Shown here in pieces: positions 24,979 through 33,892 of a stretch of 64,000 nucleotides of DNA. The stretch spans positions 868,001 to 932,000 of the forward strand of contig OZ244148.1 in assembly GCA_965216255.1 (NCBI GenBank), in the 5' to 3' direction. The position numbers and the translations under genes were made by a program. Source of the DNA: G965216255 sp965216255. Lineage in GTDB: Bacteria > Bacteroidota > Rhodothermia > Rhodothermales > Bin80. The notes beneath the pieces are model-generated. The model searched no databases. It saw nothing but the letters and a program-made list of their open reading frames with translations, and was not told the DNA's origin. Every line of letters starts with the position of its first letter. Positions within the stretch are counted from its first letter, which is position 1.

Positions 24979-25509
24979 ATGGACAAAACGCGTATCCGCG
25001 CCGCGTTGGATTTCGCCCTAACGGCCGTCACGGCATCTGCCGCCGGGATTACGATTCGGGAATCCGTCTCGGAGAGCGGAATCATGGGATCGGTCACATT
25101 ACCGCCAGCCGCGTACGTGCTAGCATCCGTATTCTTGTGTTCGTTTCTGGCCTACCGTATCTGGATACCCGTAAGTGGATACGTTCGCAAACGAAAACCG
25201 TCAACGAGATTTCGTGCGTTGTACTCGGAGCTTCAAGACGAGTGGCACAAAATCAAATTTGACCAACAAGACCGGGGATCCTCCGCCGGTCGCAACCCAG
25301 GCGATATCTACCAAGACCGTGTGTCGTTGACACGTGATTTGCTGTCATTGGGCATAGATGCGCCGCGGGATCCGGACGAAACGGTATGGTGCAATTTCGT
25401 CATTCATATTTCGACGCTTAGCAAAGCCGGAGATATCGCAAGTGCACGTAGCTCGCCCGGCGTACCGTCGTTGCTCGATATGCCGCAGGAATCGGACGAC
25501 GGTTGCTAA
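24979..25509 (+). CDS. Cargo membrane protein, unknown
   Basis: About 176 aa from the ATG at 24979 (an in-frame ATG at 24943 is less likely). It has two hydrophobic segments (about 8-25 and 48-70, including YVLASVFLCSFLAYRIWIPV), then a soluble basic-to-acidic C-terminal domain with RFRALYSELQDEWHKIKF. No family is recognised. It lies inside the IS1595-type transposon. It is the only unknown cargo gene with no visible lesion. Confidence 0.55.
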   Translation: MDKTRIRAALDFALTAVTASAAGITIRESVSESGIMGSVTLPPAAYVLASVFLCSFLAYRIWIPVSGYVRKRKPSTRFRALYSELQDEWHKIKFDQQDRGSSAGRNPGDIYQDRVSLTRDLLSLGIDAPRDPDETVWCNFVIHISTLSKAGDIASARSSPGVPSLLDMPQESDDGC

Positions 25510-25537
25510 CGCGAGTCACTTCCGTTAGTATGAATGG

Positions 25538-25971
25538 TTATTCGTACTCCGAGACCGCAACCGTGGCGGTTTGGTCGGACGGATCGTAATCGCATACGTA
25601 CGCCATGCGCCGAATCCGTTCTGGAATCGTATCTCCGAACCACCGTACGTGATCGTCCCGGTCACTTGATTCAGCCACCGCATCTGCGTCAATCGGCGTT
25701 CTTCGAATCCGGCAATCCATTCGTGTGCGAATCTCGCTTGGTCTTCATTGAGCGGCGAACACACGATACGGGGGCGCGATCGGTGACGATTGCCCCAACA
25801 CGTTAGATCGCGTCGGCATTCTGCGTCAGAAGGCCCAGATGACGTTGAATCGAACTCCGATACAATCCAGGTGACAGCGGCACACGCCGCTACGACGCCT
25901 ATAATCATTGCCGCAATCGCGAGACAACCGGTTTTGCGTTCTGTTTTAGTCGGCGGTTTTGGGTCGCTCAT
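25538..25971 (-). pseudogene. Cargo membrane-anchored protein, frameshifted near C-terminus
   Basis: The minus-strand frame from 25971 encodes an N-terminal membrane helix (about 14-38, CLAIAAMIIGVVAACAAVTWIV) and an extracellular part with CRRDLTCWGNRH and ITYGGSEIRFQNGFGAW. At about 25590-25600 the natural ending moves to another frame: YVCDYDPSDQTATVAVSEYE, stop at 25538. In the original frame an unlikely Arg-rich tail follows instead and ends at 25525. The NGFGAW then YxCDYDP order is a recognisable small-protein family of unknown function. One base has probably been lost. Confidence 0.65.
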
Positions 25972-26322
25972 GTGTGATGCAAACGAAGTACACGGGTGCC
26001 GGGCCGTGAATCCGTTAGCTCACAAAGTATTCGCGTTCGGACGAACGCCAGACGAAATGCCCTGCCTATTCGCCGACGCGGATGATCAGTCCACGTTCGA
26101 ATCGGCTATCGTATTCGGCAGGTAACCCGACGTGGGCCGAAGCTTTGCTGCCAACGGATTTGACGACAATGTGCGGATTGTGAAGATTTGATGCAACTGC
26201 CCATTCGCACGCACGATTGAACCTTACGCGACCGGGTCGCATAATGGATACGTGCCATACACTAATGTCTGATCATGTGTTCGAACAATCGGACAAAACA
26301 CGAAGACAACCGCAACGAAGCC

Positions 26323-26747
26323 ATGGCGGCTTCCGGGGAAGAACGGATTCTCGCCAAGCTCGGACAGATTGAATCACGGATCGAAGAGCGTTTCGCCAAA
26401 ATCGACCAACGGTTGGATGGTATCGATCAACGGCTGGACAGCGAACTCAAAAAGATTAACGTCCGGATGGACGGTATCGACCAACAGTTGGACAAGCTAG
26501 ATGCCAAGATGGACAAATCGCACCGAATGTTGGCTGCGATATCGTTACGCGTATCCGACCACAAAGAACGGATCACGAAATTGGAGATGGCCGCACGAGA
26601 CATGATGACAACGAGAAGACACGGGACCGCGCCGAGAAACGATCGGACGTTACGGATTGGACGAAGCGTCCGGCCGCGAATCCGCGTTACGGCGGCAAGA
26701 CGCCGGAAGAAGTCGTGCGGCGCATTCTACGCCCTATGATCCAATAG
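26323..26747 (+). pseudogene. Cargo coiled-coil protein, frameshifted
   Basis: The frame from the ATG at 26323 encodes a coiled coil with repeated IDQRLDGIDQRLD / MDGIDQQLDKLDAKMDK units. After about residue 95 (26600-26610) the reading frame turns into an Arg-rich tail ending at 26739. A neighbouring frame there continues sensibly with EKTRDRAEKRSDVTDW and NPRYGGKTPEEVVRRILRPM, stop at 26747. A single-base indel therefore separates the coiled coil from its true C-terminus. Function unknown. Confidence 0.6.
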
Positions 26748-26810
26748 GAAATACGAGAGCTTAAATCCCGATGCCGCAAAAAGGCGTAAACAGTGGACGT
26801 TCACTATTCT

Positions 26811-28163
26811 TTATAAGTCCCCTAGCAAGTCCAGCGCCTCGCGCAAAAGATCAACACCCAGAATTTCCATGCCGTCGACCGTGAGGCCGCTCTGCAAATT
26901 GGTTCGCGGCACCACGGCCCGCTCGAACCCGAGCCTGGCGGCCTCCCGGAGCCGGGTATCCAGCTTGCTTACGCTGCGCACCTCGCCCCCCAATCCTACC
27001 TCACCGATCGCCACGCCGCAGGCATCGGCGGGCACGTCCCGCAAAGACGAACTCAGAGCCAAGGCCACCGCCAGATCGGAGGCCGGTTCGTCCAGCCGAA
27101 CGCCGCCAGCCACGTTGAGAAAGACATCGTGGCCGGCAAAACCCAGGCCCTCCCGCCTTTCGAGGACAGCCAGCAGCAGCTGCAATCGCCGCAGATCAAA
27201 TCCGCTCGTAGTGCGCTGCGACGTTCCGTACGACGAGTCCGTAACCAGGGCCTGCACTTCAACCAGAACTGGCCGGGTACCCTCCATCGTGCAGGCGACG
27301 CTGGAACCGCTGCAACCGCGCCGGCGCTCTGCCAGAAAAATCTCACTTGGATTGGCGACCTCCGACAGGCCACTGCCCGTCATCTCGAATACGCCGATTT
27401 CGTTCGTGGAACCAAACCGGTTCTTGACCGCCCGCAGAATGCGGAAGCCGTGATGGCGATCGCCTTCGAAGTACAAAACCGTGTCGACAAGATGCTCCAG
27501 GAGGCGCGGACCTGCGATAGAGCCTGAGCGCGTGACGTGGCCTACTAGGAAGGTAGCCGCATCCAGCTCCCGCGCAAGGCGCAAGAGCGACGCGGCACTT
27601 TCCCGGATCTGGCTGACGCTCCCGGGCGCACTTTCCACGTCCGGCCGGTAAACCGTCTGCACCGAATCTACAATAATCACGTCCGGAGCTGCTTCTGCTG
27701 CGGCCTCCTGGATGGCCACCACATTGGTTTCTGCAAATAGGAGCACGTTGTTTGTGGCGCACCCCATGCGAGTGGCCCTCAGTTTCACCTGCCGGGCTGA
27801 TTCCTCGCCCGTGACGTAGAGCACGCGCAGCGGGGCCAGATAACGACCAAGCTCTGTCATCAGTGTGCTTTTTCCGATGCCGGGCTCTCCGGCCACGAGT
27901 GTCGTGGAGCCACGCATGATGCCACCGCCCATGAGCCGATCCAGTTCGCCCACACCGGTGGCAATGCGCGGCTCATCCGCCAGCTCCACCGCATCCATGG
28001 GACAGGGTAGGCCAACCCTGATGCCGGTCCGTTGAGGCGCCGCGCTCGCTTCTTCCAGCAACGACTCCCACGTGCCGCATCCCGAGCAGCGACCTAGCCA
28101 TTTGGGCGTCGCAAAGCCGCATTCCTGACAAACGTAACGGGTTCTATTCTTTCCCATGGACAT
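26811..28163 (-). CDS. radA: DNA repair protein RadA (Sms), C-terminus ending in a transposon repeat
   Basis: The protein is 450 aa, normal length. The N-terminal zinc finger uses C12, C15, C26 and C29. Walker A is GEPGIGKST (92-100), and the RadA-specific KNRFG motif is at 247-251. The C-terminal Lon-like domain follows (FLNVAGGVRLDEPASDLAVALAL). RadA is a RecA-like helicase that promotes branch migration in recombination. The last codons (GDL then TAA at 26811-26813) come from the inverted repeat of the IS1595-type element, so the original C-terminus was replaced by a few residues. Function is probably kept. Confidence 0.95.
   Translation of the reverse strand: MSMGKNRTRYVCQECGFATPKWLGRCSGCGTWESLLEEASAAPQRTGIRVGLPCPMDAVELADEPRIATGVGELDRLMGGGIMRGSTTLVAGEPGIGKSTLMTELGRYLAPLRVLYVTGEESARQVKLRATRMGCATNNVLLFAETNVVAIQEAAAEAAPDVIIVDSVQTVYRPDVESAPGSVSQIRESAASLLRLARELDAATFLVGHVTRSGSIAGPRLLEHLVDTVLYFEGDRHHGFRILRAVKNRFGSTNEIGVFEMTGSGLSEVANPSEIFLAERRRGCSGSSVACTMEGTRPVLVEVQALVTDSSYGTSQRTTSGFDLRRLQLLLAVLERREGLGFAGHDVFLNVAGGVRLDEPASDLAVALALSSSLRDVPADACGVAIGEVGLGGEVRSVSKLDTRLREAARLGFERAVVPRTNLQSGLTVDGMEILGVDLLREALDLLGDL
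26822..26829. repeat. Target-site duplication CTAGCAAG, right copy
   Basis: Identical to 22611-22618. It lies within the radA coding sequence just before the stop codon contributed by the transposon end. Confidence 0.85.
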
Positions 28164-28278
28164 GCCGGTAGCTCGCAGGCAACCTACGTCTTAGAATATG
28201 ACACCAGTCTGTCACAGCCTGGATTTCAGAAACATACAAGATGCACATTCATTAACTGCGCTTTTCCCGCCATCCCAT

Positions 28279-29049
28279 ATGCGAATGTTGGCCCTGCCCC
28301 AGCTGCACCTTACGCAGCCGCTTTTCAGTCTTGGTCGCTTCGCTCTTCTGTTGTCCAAGGCTTTCAGCTCGCTGGGACACTTTGGGCTTTATCGCCGAAA
28401 TCTGTTCATTCAGATGGTGCGCATCGGGATTGAATCGCTCCCGATTGTGGCCCTTGCCGCTGCCTTCTCCGGTGCCGTAACAACGGTACAGACGGCCTAC
28501 CAAATCGTTAACCCCCTGATCCCGCCCGCCATCATCGGGGCGGTGGTAGTGCCCTCACTGGTGCTGGAACTGGGCGCCGTAGTGACAGCCTTTATTCTGG
28601 CCGGGCGTGTCGGGGCTCGCATTGCGGCGGAACTCGGGACCATGCGCGTGACAGAACAGATTGATGCGCTGGAAGCCATGGGTCTAAATGCTGTCGCGTA
28701 CCTGATTGTGCCCCGCGTGGTGGCCGGTATCATCATGTTCCCGGTCCTGTACATCGGGGCCGTAGTAGTGGGAATTTGCGGTGGGCTTGCGGCGGCCGAC
28801 CTGACCGGGGTCGTTCCCGTCGGCGAATTCATAGAGGGTGCTCGTGAGCATTTCTTGCCTTTCGGCCCATACTTCGGACTCATCAAATCGCTCGTATTCG
28901 GCTTCGTGATCACGTCCATCTCCTGCTACATGGGATATTTTACGAGTGGCGGCGCCGAGGGCGTGGGACGCAGCACCACGTCCGCAGCGGTAACGAGCTG
29001 CGTGTACATACTCCTGGCAGACCTAGTCCTGGCCATAGTGTTACTCTAG
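28279..29049 (+). CDS. mlaE: MlaE-type ABC transporter permease
   Basis: About 256 aa from MRMLALPQLHL (the frame is open from 28198). The typical MlaE profile is seen: an amphipathic start (SLGHFGLYRRNLFIQMVRIGIESLPIVALAAAFSGAV), EL(G)TMRVTEQIDALEAMGLNAVAYLIVPRV in the cytoplasmic loop, and several hydrophobic helices. With MlaF and MlaD it forms the inner-membrane complex moving phospholipids between the membranes to keep outer-membrane asymmetry. It is the first gene of the mlaE-mlaF-mlaD operon. Confidence 0.94.
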   Translation: MRMLALPQLHLTQPLFSLGRFALLLSKAFSSLGHFGLYRRNLFIQMVRIGIESLPIVALAAAFSGAVTTVQTAYQIVNPLIPPAIIGAVVVPSLVLELGAVVTAFILAGRVGARIAAELGTMRVTEQIDALEAMGLNAVAYLIVPRVVAGIIMFPVLYIGAVVVGICGGLAAADLTGVVPVGEFIEGAREHFLPFGPYFGLIKSLVFGFVITSISCYMGYFTSGGAEGVGRSTTSAAVTSCVYILLADLVLAIVLL

Positions 29050-29068
29050 CGCCGGTCGCCCCAGCTAA

Positions 29069-29821
29069 ATGATCAGGATCGAACACGTCTACAAGTCCTT
29101 CGACAACCACCCGGTGCTGCAGGATGTATCGCTTACCGTAGAGGAAGGCGAGACATTGGCCATCATAGGCCGTAGTGGCTCGGGCAAGAGTGTGCTCATG
29201 AAACACATCATCGGGCTCCTCACCCCAGACCGGGGCCGGATTCTGGTGGACGGTATCGACATAAGCCTGATCACGTATGGCGAACTTCGGCGCGTGCGGC
29301 GCCAATTCGGGGTGCTGTTCCAGGGAGGGGCTCTGTTCGATTCCATGGATGCCTTTGACAACGTGGCATTCCCCCTCCGGACCTTTACGGACAAGAGCTC
29401 GGCCGAAATTCGCCATGAAGTCGAGCAATGCCTCGAAGTCGTCCAGCTTCCGGATGTCGGAAGGAAGCGGCCTTCCGAGCTGTCAGGGGGCATGCGCAAA
29501 CGCGTAGCGCTGGCAAGGGCCATTGCGCTGCGCCCACGCTACATCATCTATGACGAGCCAACCAGCGGCCTGGACCCGCAAACCTCTACCACCATCAACG
29601 ACCTGATCCGCGGCCTGGCTAACCAACTGGACATTACCAGCGTTGTAATTACACACGACATGCACTCTGTGCTCAGCATTGCCAACCGTGTGGCGTTCCT
29701 CCATGCCTCCCGCCTGCATTGGGTTGGATCGATAGGTGAGCTGCACCAGAGCGACAACGCAACCCTGCGAGCTTTTGTTAAGGCCAATGAGTACCGCATT
29801 GGCGAGCCCGCGCATTCCTGA
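29069..29821 (+). CDS. mlaF: MlaF-type ABC transporter ATPase
   Basis: The protein is 250 aa with Walker A GRSGSGKS, Q-loop VLFQGGALFDSM (the GALFDSM stretch is characteristic of MlaF), signature LSGGMRKRVALARA, Walker B YIIYDEPTSGLDP and the switch His in VVITHDM. It powers lipid movement through MlaE. It lies 19 bases after mlaE and 12 bases before mlaD. Confidence 0.96.
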   Translation: MIRIEHVYKSFDNHPVLQDVSLTVEEGETLAIIGRSGSGKSVLMKHIIGLLTPDRGRILVDGIDISLITYGELRRVRRQFGVLFQGGALFDSMDAFDNVAFPLRTFTDKSSAEIRHEVEQCLEVVQLPDVGRKRPSELSGGMRKRVALARAIALRPRYIIYDEPTSGLDPQTSTTINDLIRGLANQLDITSVVITHDMHSVLSIANRVAFLHASRLHWVGSIGELHQSDNATLRAFVKANEYRIGEPAHS

Positions 29822-29833
29822 AGCATCAAACCT

Positions 29834-30748
29834 GTGAAATACGCCAACGAAGTTAAGGTAGGTCTTGTTATCGTCATCGCCGCGGTTGCCTTTTACGTAG
29901 GGACCCAGTTCTTTCGCGACCTGCCGATATTCTCCCGCAACGCCCAATACGGCACCATTGTACCCAGTGCAGCAGGACTTGTATCCGGCAATTCCGTGCT
30001 CGTTAACGGTGTCACGGTCGGTTCCGTAGACGGCGTGCAAGTTGTCGAGGGCGGCGCCAAGGTTGACTTCAACATGCGCCGTGGAATACCCCTCACGCAC
30101 GGCACGAGCGTCGCCATCGAAGGATTTGGGGCCCTCGGCGACCTTCGCCTCGAAATAACGCTGGGACCGGCCGAGAGCGAACTCCACAGGGAGGGAGATA
30201 CCATTCCCAATGCCGGTAACAAGATCGTGGACGAAGTCGCCGGTGGCTTGCCGGAAACGTTTGAGCGCGTCAATGCGCTTGTCGCAAGCTCGGACGGCGC
30301 CGTGGTCGCTGCGCGCGGCTTGATGACGGACCCAACCAGCGACCTGCTTCTTGCCCTTAAGTCTGTAGGTGCAACCGCAGAGAGCCTCACCAGCCTGCTG
30401 GAGGAGCAGCGCAGCCACATCCGCAGCGTGCTCGCCGGATTCGATTCGCTCTCTCACTCCATGAATGCGCTGGTGCAGGACTCGCTGGCCGTCACGGTAA
30501 CCAGACTGAACAGTGTTCTGGGTGACCTGGAAGATAGTCTGGCGTCCCTGGCCGGCGCCGCAGATGCCGTTAGTACTGTGCTCGGCATGATGGCAACAGG
30601 AGAAGGTACGCTCGGACGGCTGATGCAGGACGACGCTCTCTACGTCGAGCTGCGCAGTGCGGTCTCTTCCATGAACAGCCTCCTCGAGGATTTCCAGGCG
30701 GATCCCAGGAAATACTTAAGGGAAATGAGACTGGTCGATATTTTCTAA
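29834..30748 (+). CDS. mlaD: MlaD/MCE-domain substrate-binding protein
   Basis: The protein is 304 aa from a GTG start. One N-terminal membrane helix (about 7-26) is followed by an MCE domain (about 38-115, GLVSGNSVLVNGVTVGSVDGVQVVEGGAKVDF), then a long helical region (about 140-290, with LSHSMNALVQDSLAVTVTRLNSVLGDLEDSL) likely forming a periplasmic helical bundle or tunnel. It belongs with MlaE and MlaF. The longer helical tail is common in MCE proteins outside Enterobacteria. Confidence 0.94.
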   Translation: MKYANEVKVGLVIVIAAVAFYVGTQFFRDLPIFSRNAQYGTIVPSAAGLVSGNSVLVNGVTVGSVDGVQVVEGGAKVDFNMRRGIPLTHGTSVAIEGFGALGDLRLEITLGPAESELHREGDTIPNAGNKIVDEVAGGLPETFERVNALVASSDGAVVAARGLMTDPTSDLLLALKSVGATAESLTSLLEEQRSHIRSVLAGFDSLSHSMNALVQDSLAVTVTRLNSVLGDLEDSLASLAGAADAVSTVLGMMATGEGTLGRLMQDDALYVELRSAVSSMNSLLEDFQADPRKYLREMRLVDIF

Positions 30749-30786
30749 GGGATCCATCTATGTGGCACCTGCCGCATTTCCCTGCC

Positions 30787-31338
30787 ATGCCGACCTACGA
30801 CGAAGCTCGAGACCTATTGCACGAATGGACCGAATCGGAGAGCCTGCGGCGCCACGCCCACGCCGTGGAAGCGGCTATGGAGCACTATGCCGAGATTCTT
30901 GGCGAAGACGTTGCGCTCTGGCGCATTACGGGGTTGCTGCATGACATGGACTACGAAAAATACCCGGAGCAGCATCCGTACCGGGGAGCCAAAGAGCTGC
31001 GCGAGCGCGGCTTTCCTGCCGAGGTCATAGAGGCCATCCTCGGTCATGCGGACTATACAGGCGTCGTGCGCACGACGCTCCTGTCGAAGGCGTTGTTCGC
31101 GGTGGACGAGCTCGCCGGCTTCATCACCGCCGTGGCCTACGTGCGACCCACGCGGCTGGTTGGCATGAAGGTGAAGTCCGTGCGCAAAAAGCTCCGGGAC
31201 CGGGCATTTGCCGCCGCCGTCAGTCGCACCGACATCGAACAGGGCGCCGCAGAGCTTGGGATCGAATTGGGCGAACACATATCCAACGTCATTGTTGGCA
31301 TGCAGGCGCGTGCTGCCCGCCTTGGCCTGGACGCGTAG
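30787..31338 (+). CDS. HD-domain protein (HDIG-type)
   Basis: About 183 aa from MPTYDEARDLL (the frame is open from 30760). It shows the HD superfamily order: LRRHAHAVEAAM with the first His, LLHDMDYEKYPEQHP with the HD pair, a later GHAD, and VDELAGFITAVAYVRP. These proteins bind metals and usually hydrolyse phosphate esters. The actual substrate is unknown. It follows mlaD by about 40 bases and may be co-transcribed. Confidence 0.88.
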   Translation: MPTYDEARDLLHEWTESESLRRHAHAVEAAMEHYAEILGEDVALWRITGLLHDMDYEKYPEQHPYRGAKELRERGFPAEVIEAILGHADYTGVVRTTLLSKALFAVDELAGFITAVAYVRPTRLVGMKVKSVRKKLRDRAFAAAVSRTDIEQGAAELGIELGEHISNVIVGMQARAARLGLDA

Positions 31339-31361
31339 CCCGGCCCCCTATCCGCCAGTTC

Positions 31362-32531
31362 ATGGCCAGAGACCCAGAGCAACCCTCCCATTCGAATTCT
31401 TCCGGGAGCGAGGCCGCCCTTCCTTTTTCGCCAAGCCCTAAGCGTGACCTGCGCTCACTGCTGCGCACGTACATCAACCGGCATTGGCCGAAAGAGGCGC
31501 TGGAACAAGAGCATCGCCTCGGGCCTGGGCCGAGTCCTGCGCCGACGGCCATGCGCCTCCTTCGCCTCGTGCCCTGGGGCCTGGGGCTGCTCTTTCTTTT
31601 CTCGTTTGTCTGGGACTTCAACGACATGCACATAGAGCCTTTTGGCCACAGGCTTGTGCTGGACGGACTGCTTCTTACCATCTCCGTTAGCGGGCTTATC
31701 GGGTTTTTTACCAATTGGCTGGCGATCACGATGCTATTTCATCCGCGGCGGCGCCGGCCCATCCTTGGGCAAGGCGTTATTCCGGCACAGCGGGACCGCG
31801 TCATTCTGCGATTGGCAACAGCGGTCAGCGACCAGCTTATCAATGAGCAGACTATCAAGGAGCAGATCGAGAGCAGCGGCGTCGTCCCCAGGTACCGCGC
31901 TATCGTCCTCTCCGTCACTCACAATGTCTTGACAGATCCCGAATTCCGCACAGAAATAAAGGCGGTCGCGGGTGAATACGTGGAAGGAATTCTGGGCTCA
32001 GAGCTGGTGCGCGGAAGAATCGTCGATCTGACCCTGCAAAAGCTTGAAGAGTTTTCGCAGTCGGGCCTTGGAGGACTCGCATTGAAGGCGTATCGCCTCT
32101 TTCAGGAGGACAAACTCAGGCGGCTTGTCGAGAACGCTGTGCAGGACCTGCCACGCTCCGTCGACGTCATGCTAGACCAGATTGACGAGCTGCTGGATGA
32201 TCTGCCCGAAAGACTCGCGGAGCGATCAGCGGACATGGAAGAGTGGGCCACCAAGGCGATTCTCGGCTTTGTCCGCTCACTCGACATCTACGCCATGATT
32301 GTGGATAACATGCAGCGGTACGACGAATATCAACTAGAAGCACTAATCAAGAATTCGTCCAATGACCAATTGAACTACATCAAGTACCTGGGAGGCGCAA
32401 TCGGCACGGTGGGCGGTCTGGTGATATTCGACAAGTGGGTTGCTATCCCCATGCTCGCCGTGCTGATTGCGGGGCTTGTCCTGCTCGATTTCATGGTTTA
32501 TCGCCTGCTCACCCCGGCCGCGGAGGCGTAA
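31362..32531 (+). CDS. DUF445-family membrane protein
   Basis: The protein is 389 aa. After a charged N-terminus come two membrane helices (about 72-88 and 100-125, the second containing GLIGFFTNWLAITMLFHP, the signature of DUF445), a long helical soluble region with QGVIPAQRDRVILRLA, and C-terminal hydrophobic helices (about 340-383). The family is widespread and of uncertain function. Its last 34 bases overlap the dusB end on the other strand. Confidence 0.87.
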   Translation: MARDPEQPSHSNSSGSEAALPFSPSPKRDLRSLLRTYINRHWPKEALEQEHRLGPGPSPAPTAMRLLRLVPWGLGLLFLFSFVWDFNDMHIEPFGHRLVLDGLLLTISVSGLIGFFTNWLAITMLFHPRRRRPILGQGVIPAQRDRVILRLATAVSDQLINEQTIKEQIESSGVVPRYRAIVLSVTHNVLTDPEFRTEIKAVAGEYVEGILGSELVRGRIVDLTLQKLEEFSQSGLGGLALKAYRLFQEDKLRRLVENAVQDLPRSVDVMLDQIDELLDDLPERLAERSADMEEWATKAILGFVRSLDIYAMIVDNMQRYDEYQLEALIKNSSNDQLNYIKYLGGAIGTVGGLVIFDKWVAIPMLAVLIAGLVLLDFMVYRLLTPAAEA

Positions 32532-33505
32532 GACGCGCCGGGCTCCGGCGCACTGCAAAGCACGTCCAGTACTTCGCCCTGCGATTCGGCCCCAGAAAGG
32601 CGCATGCGCAACTGGCTTGCGCATCGGAAACCCTTGAAGTAGCCCCCGTACATACGCCGCATCTCGCGTACTCCCTTGCGCTCACCCAGCCACTGACACT
32701 TCATCCGCAGGTGTTCACATACCACCGCCAGACGCTCCTGCCAGGACGGAGGCGGTGGAATCTGGCCGGTAGCCATGTAGGCCTTGGCGTCCCGGAAGAT
32801 CCATGGATTGCCGATGGCGCCCCGACCAATCATGACCGCATCCACGCCCGTAGTTTCGAACATGCGTGCAATGGCCACCGGCGAGGTGGCATCCCCGTTG
32901 CCTAGAAGCGGCATGGTGCACAGACCATCCTCCTTTATGCGCCTGAGATAGTCCCAGCGGGCATCGCCCCGGTACATCTGCTTGCGTGTACGGGCATGCA
33001 CAGCGAGCGCCTGGACACCACACTCTTCCAGCATTTGCGCGACCCGCACTATCTCGATGCTCTCATCATCCCAGCCCAGGCGCGTTTTTACCGTAACCGG
33101 ACGGGTGGCCACTTCCATTACCGCCCGCGTTATGGCCATCATCTTGGGCAAGTTGCGCAAAATGCCAGCGCCGCCATCCTTGCATACGACCTTTCTTACG
33201 GGACAGCCAAAATTGATGTCAATGATGTCTGGCTCCCTGGCATCCACCATCTTGGCGGCGTCGCGGACCTGGCAGAGATTGCCACCAAATATCTGAATGC
33301 CCACAGGGCGCTCTTCTTCCGAGATATCGAGCTTCATGACGGAATCCGCCGCCTCATGAACAAGCCCGCCGGAAGAAATGAATTCCGTATAGACGACATC
33401 AGCGCCGTAGCGTTTGCAAAGCAAGCGGAACGGCGGGTCGGTTACATCTTCCATTGGTGCCAGCAATAGCGGCTTCGGCCCAAGGTCGATTGCACCTATC
33501 TTCAT
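32498..33505 (-). CDS. dusB: tRNA-dihydrouridine synthase, DusB type
   Basis: About 335 aa from MKIGAIDLGPKPLLLAPM (the frame is open from 33595 but the extra N-terminus looks random). It shows LAPMEDVTDPPFRLL (FMN/TIM barrel start), DINFGCPVRKVVCKDGGAG with the catalytic Cys, VTVKTRLGWDD, VHARTRKQMYRGDARWD and MIGRGAIGNPWIF. It reduces specific tRNA uridines using FMN and NADPH. It ends convergently within the DUF445 gene. Confidence 0.95.
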   Translation of the reverse strand: MKIGAIDLGPKPLLLAPMEDVTDPPFRLLCKRYGADVVYTEFISSGGLVHEAADSVMKLDISEEERPVGIQIFGGNLCQVRDAAKMVDAREPDIIDINFGCPVRKVVCKDGGAGILRNLPKMMAITRAVMEVATRPVTVKTRLGWDDESIEIVRVAQMLEECGVQALAVHARTRKQMYRGDARWDYLRRIKEDGLCTMPLLGNGDATSPVAIARMFETTGVDAVMIGRGAIGNPWIFRDAKAYMATGQIPPPPSWQERLAVVCEHLRMKCQWLGERKGVREMRRMYGGYFKGFRCASQLRMRLSGAESQGEVLDVLCSAPEPGASYASAAGVSRR

Positions 33506-33622
33506 GGTACCAAGTAATTTGTGCCGCCCAACGCGCAGCCGGAAGGCACTGTTCCGGCAGGCGCATAACATTTGGCCGTCCCTTCGTATACTCAAGAGTC
33601 GATCCTTATTGCTGCCACCACC

Positions 33623-33886
33623 ATGCGAAGATTCTATTACGTCCTGCTACTCGCCTTCGCCGCGCCGTTCGTCTCGGGATGCGGAAGGAACCTCCTGGAA
33701 ATGGCCACCGAATCCACGAGCCTGGGTTGCTTTGGGCTCATCATCCTCATACTCGATGTTATAGCCCTGATTGAGGTATTCGGCAGTGACCGAAACATTT
33801 CAGCCAAGGTACTCTGGGGCCTGTTTATCTTCCTTTGCCCCGTAGTTGGGGTCGTGGGCTACTATCTCTTCGGGCGCGGCCAATAG
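33623..33886 (+). CDS. Small membrane protein with PLDc_N-type domain, possible lipoprotein
   Basis: About 87 aa from MRRFYYVLLLAFAAPFVSGCG. The hydrophobic start followed by VSGC looks like a lipobox. Two hydrophobic segments follow (LGCFGLIILILDVIALIEVF and LWGLFIFLCPVVGVVGYYLF), the second matching the W-x-x-F-I-x-x-P-x-x-G-x-x-x-Y-x-x-x-G pattern of PLDc_N (phospholipase D nuclease N-terminal) domains. The domain is common in small proteins of unknown function. It lies 6 bases before the phosphodiesterase gene. Confidence 0.75.
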   Translation: MRRFYYVLLLAFAAPFVSGCGRNLLEMATESTSLGCFGLIILILDVIALIEVFGSDRNISAKVLWGLFIFLCPVVGVVGYYLFGRGQ

Positions 33887-33892
33887 GACGAG

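Larger units (their letters stand above)
22619..26821 (+). mobile_element. IS1595-type transposon carrying passenger genes (4.2 kb)
   Basis: The terminal inverted repeats are 23 bp with one mismatch. The left starts GGGAA at 22619 and the right, on the minus strand, starts GGGAC at 26821. Both continue with TTATAAAGAATAGTGAAC (left at 22625-22641 region, right at 26799-26816 region). The flanking 8-bp duplications are perfect. Inside are an IS1595-family transposase with two frameshifts, a HigBA module with a dead toxin, and three cargo genes of unknown function, two of them frameshifted. The IS1595 family is known to include members with passenger genes. The right end lies in the 3' end of radA and supplies its stop codon. 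Confidence 0.85.
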
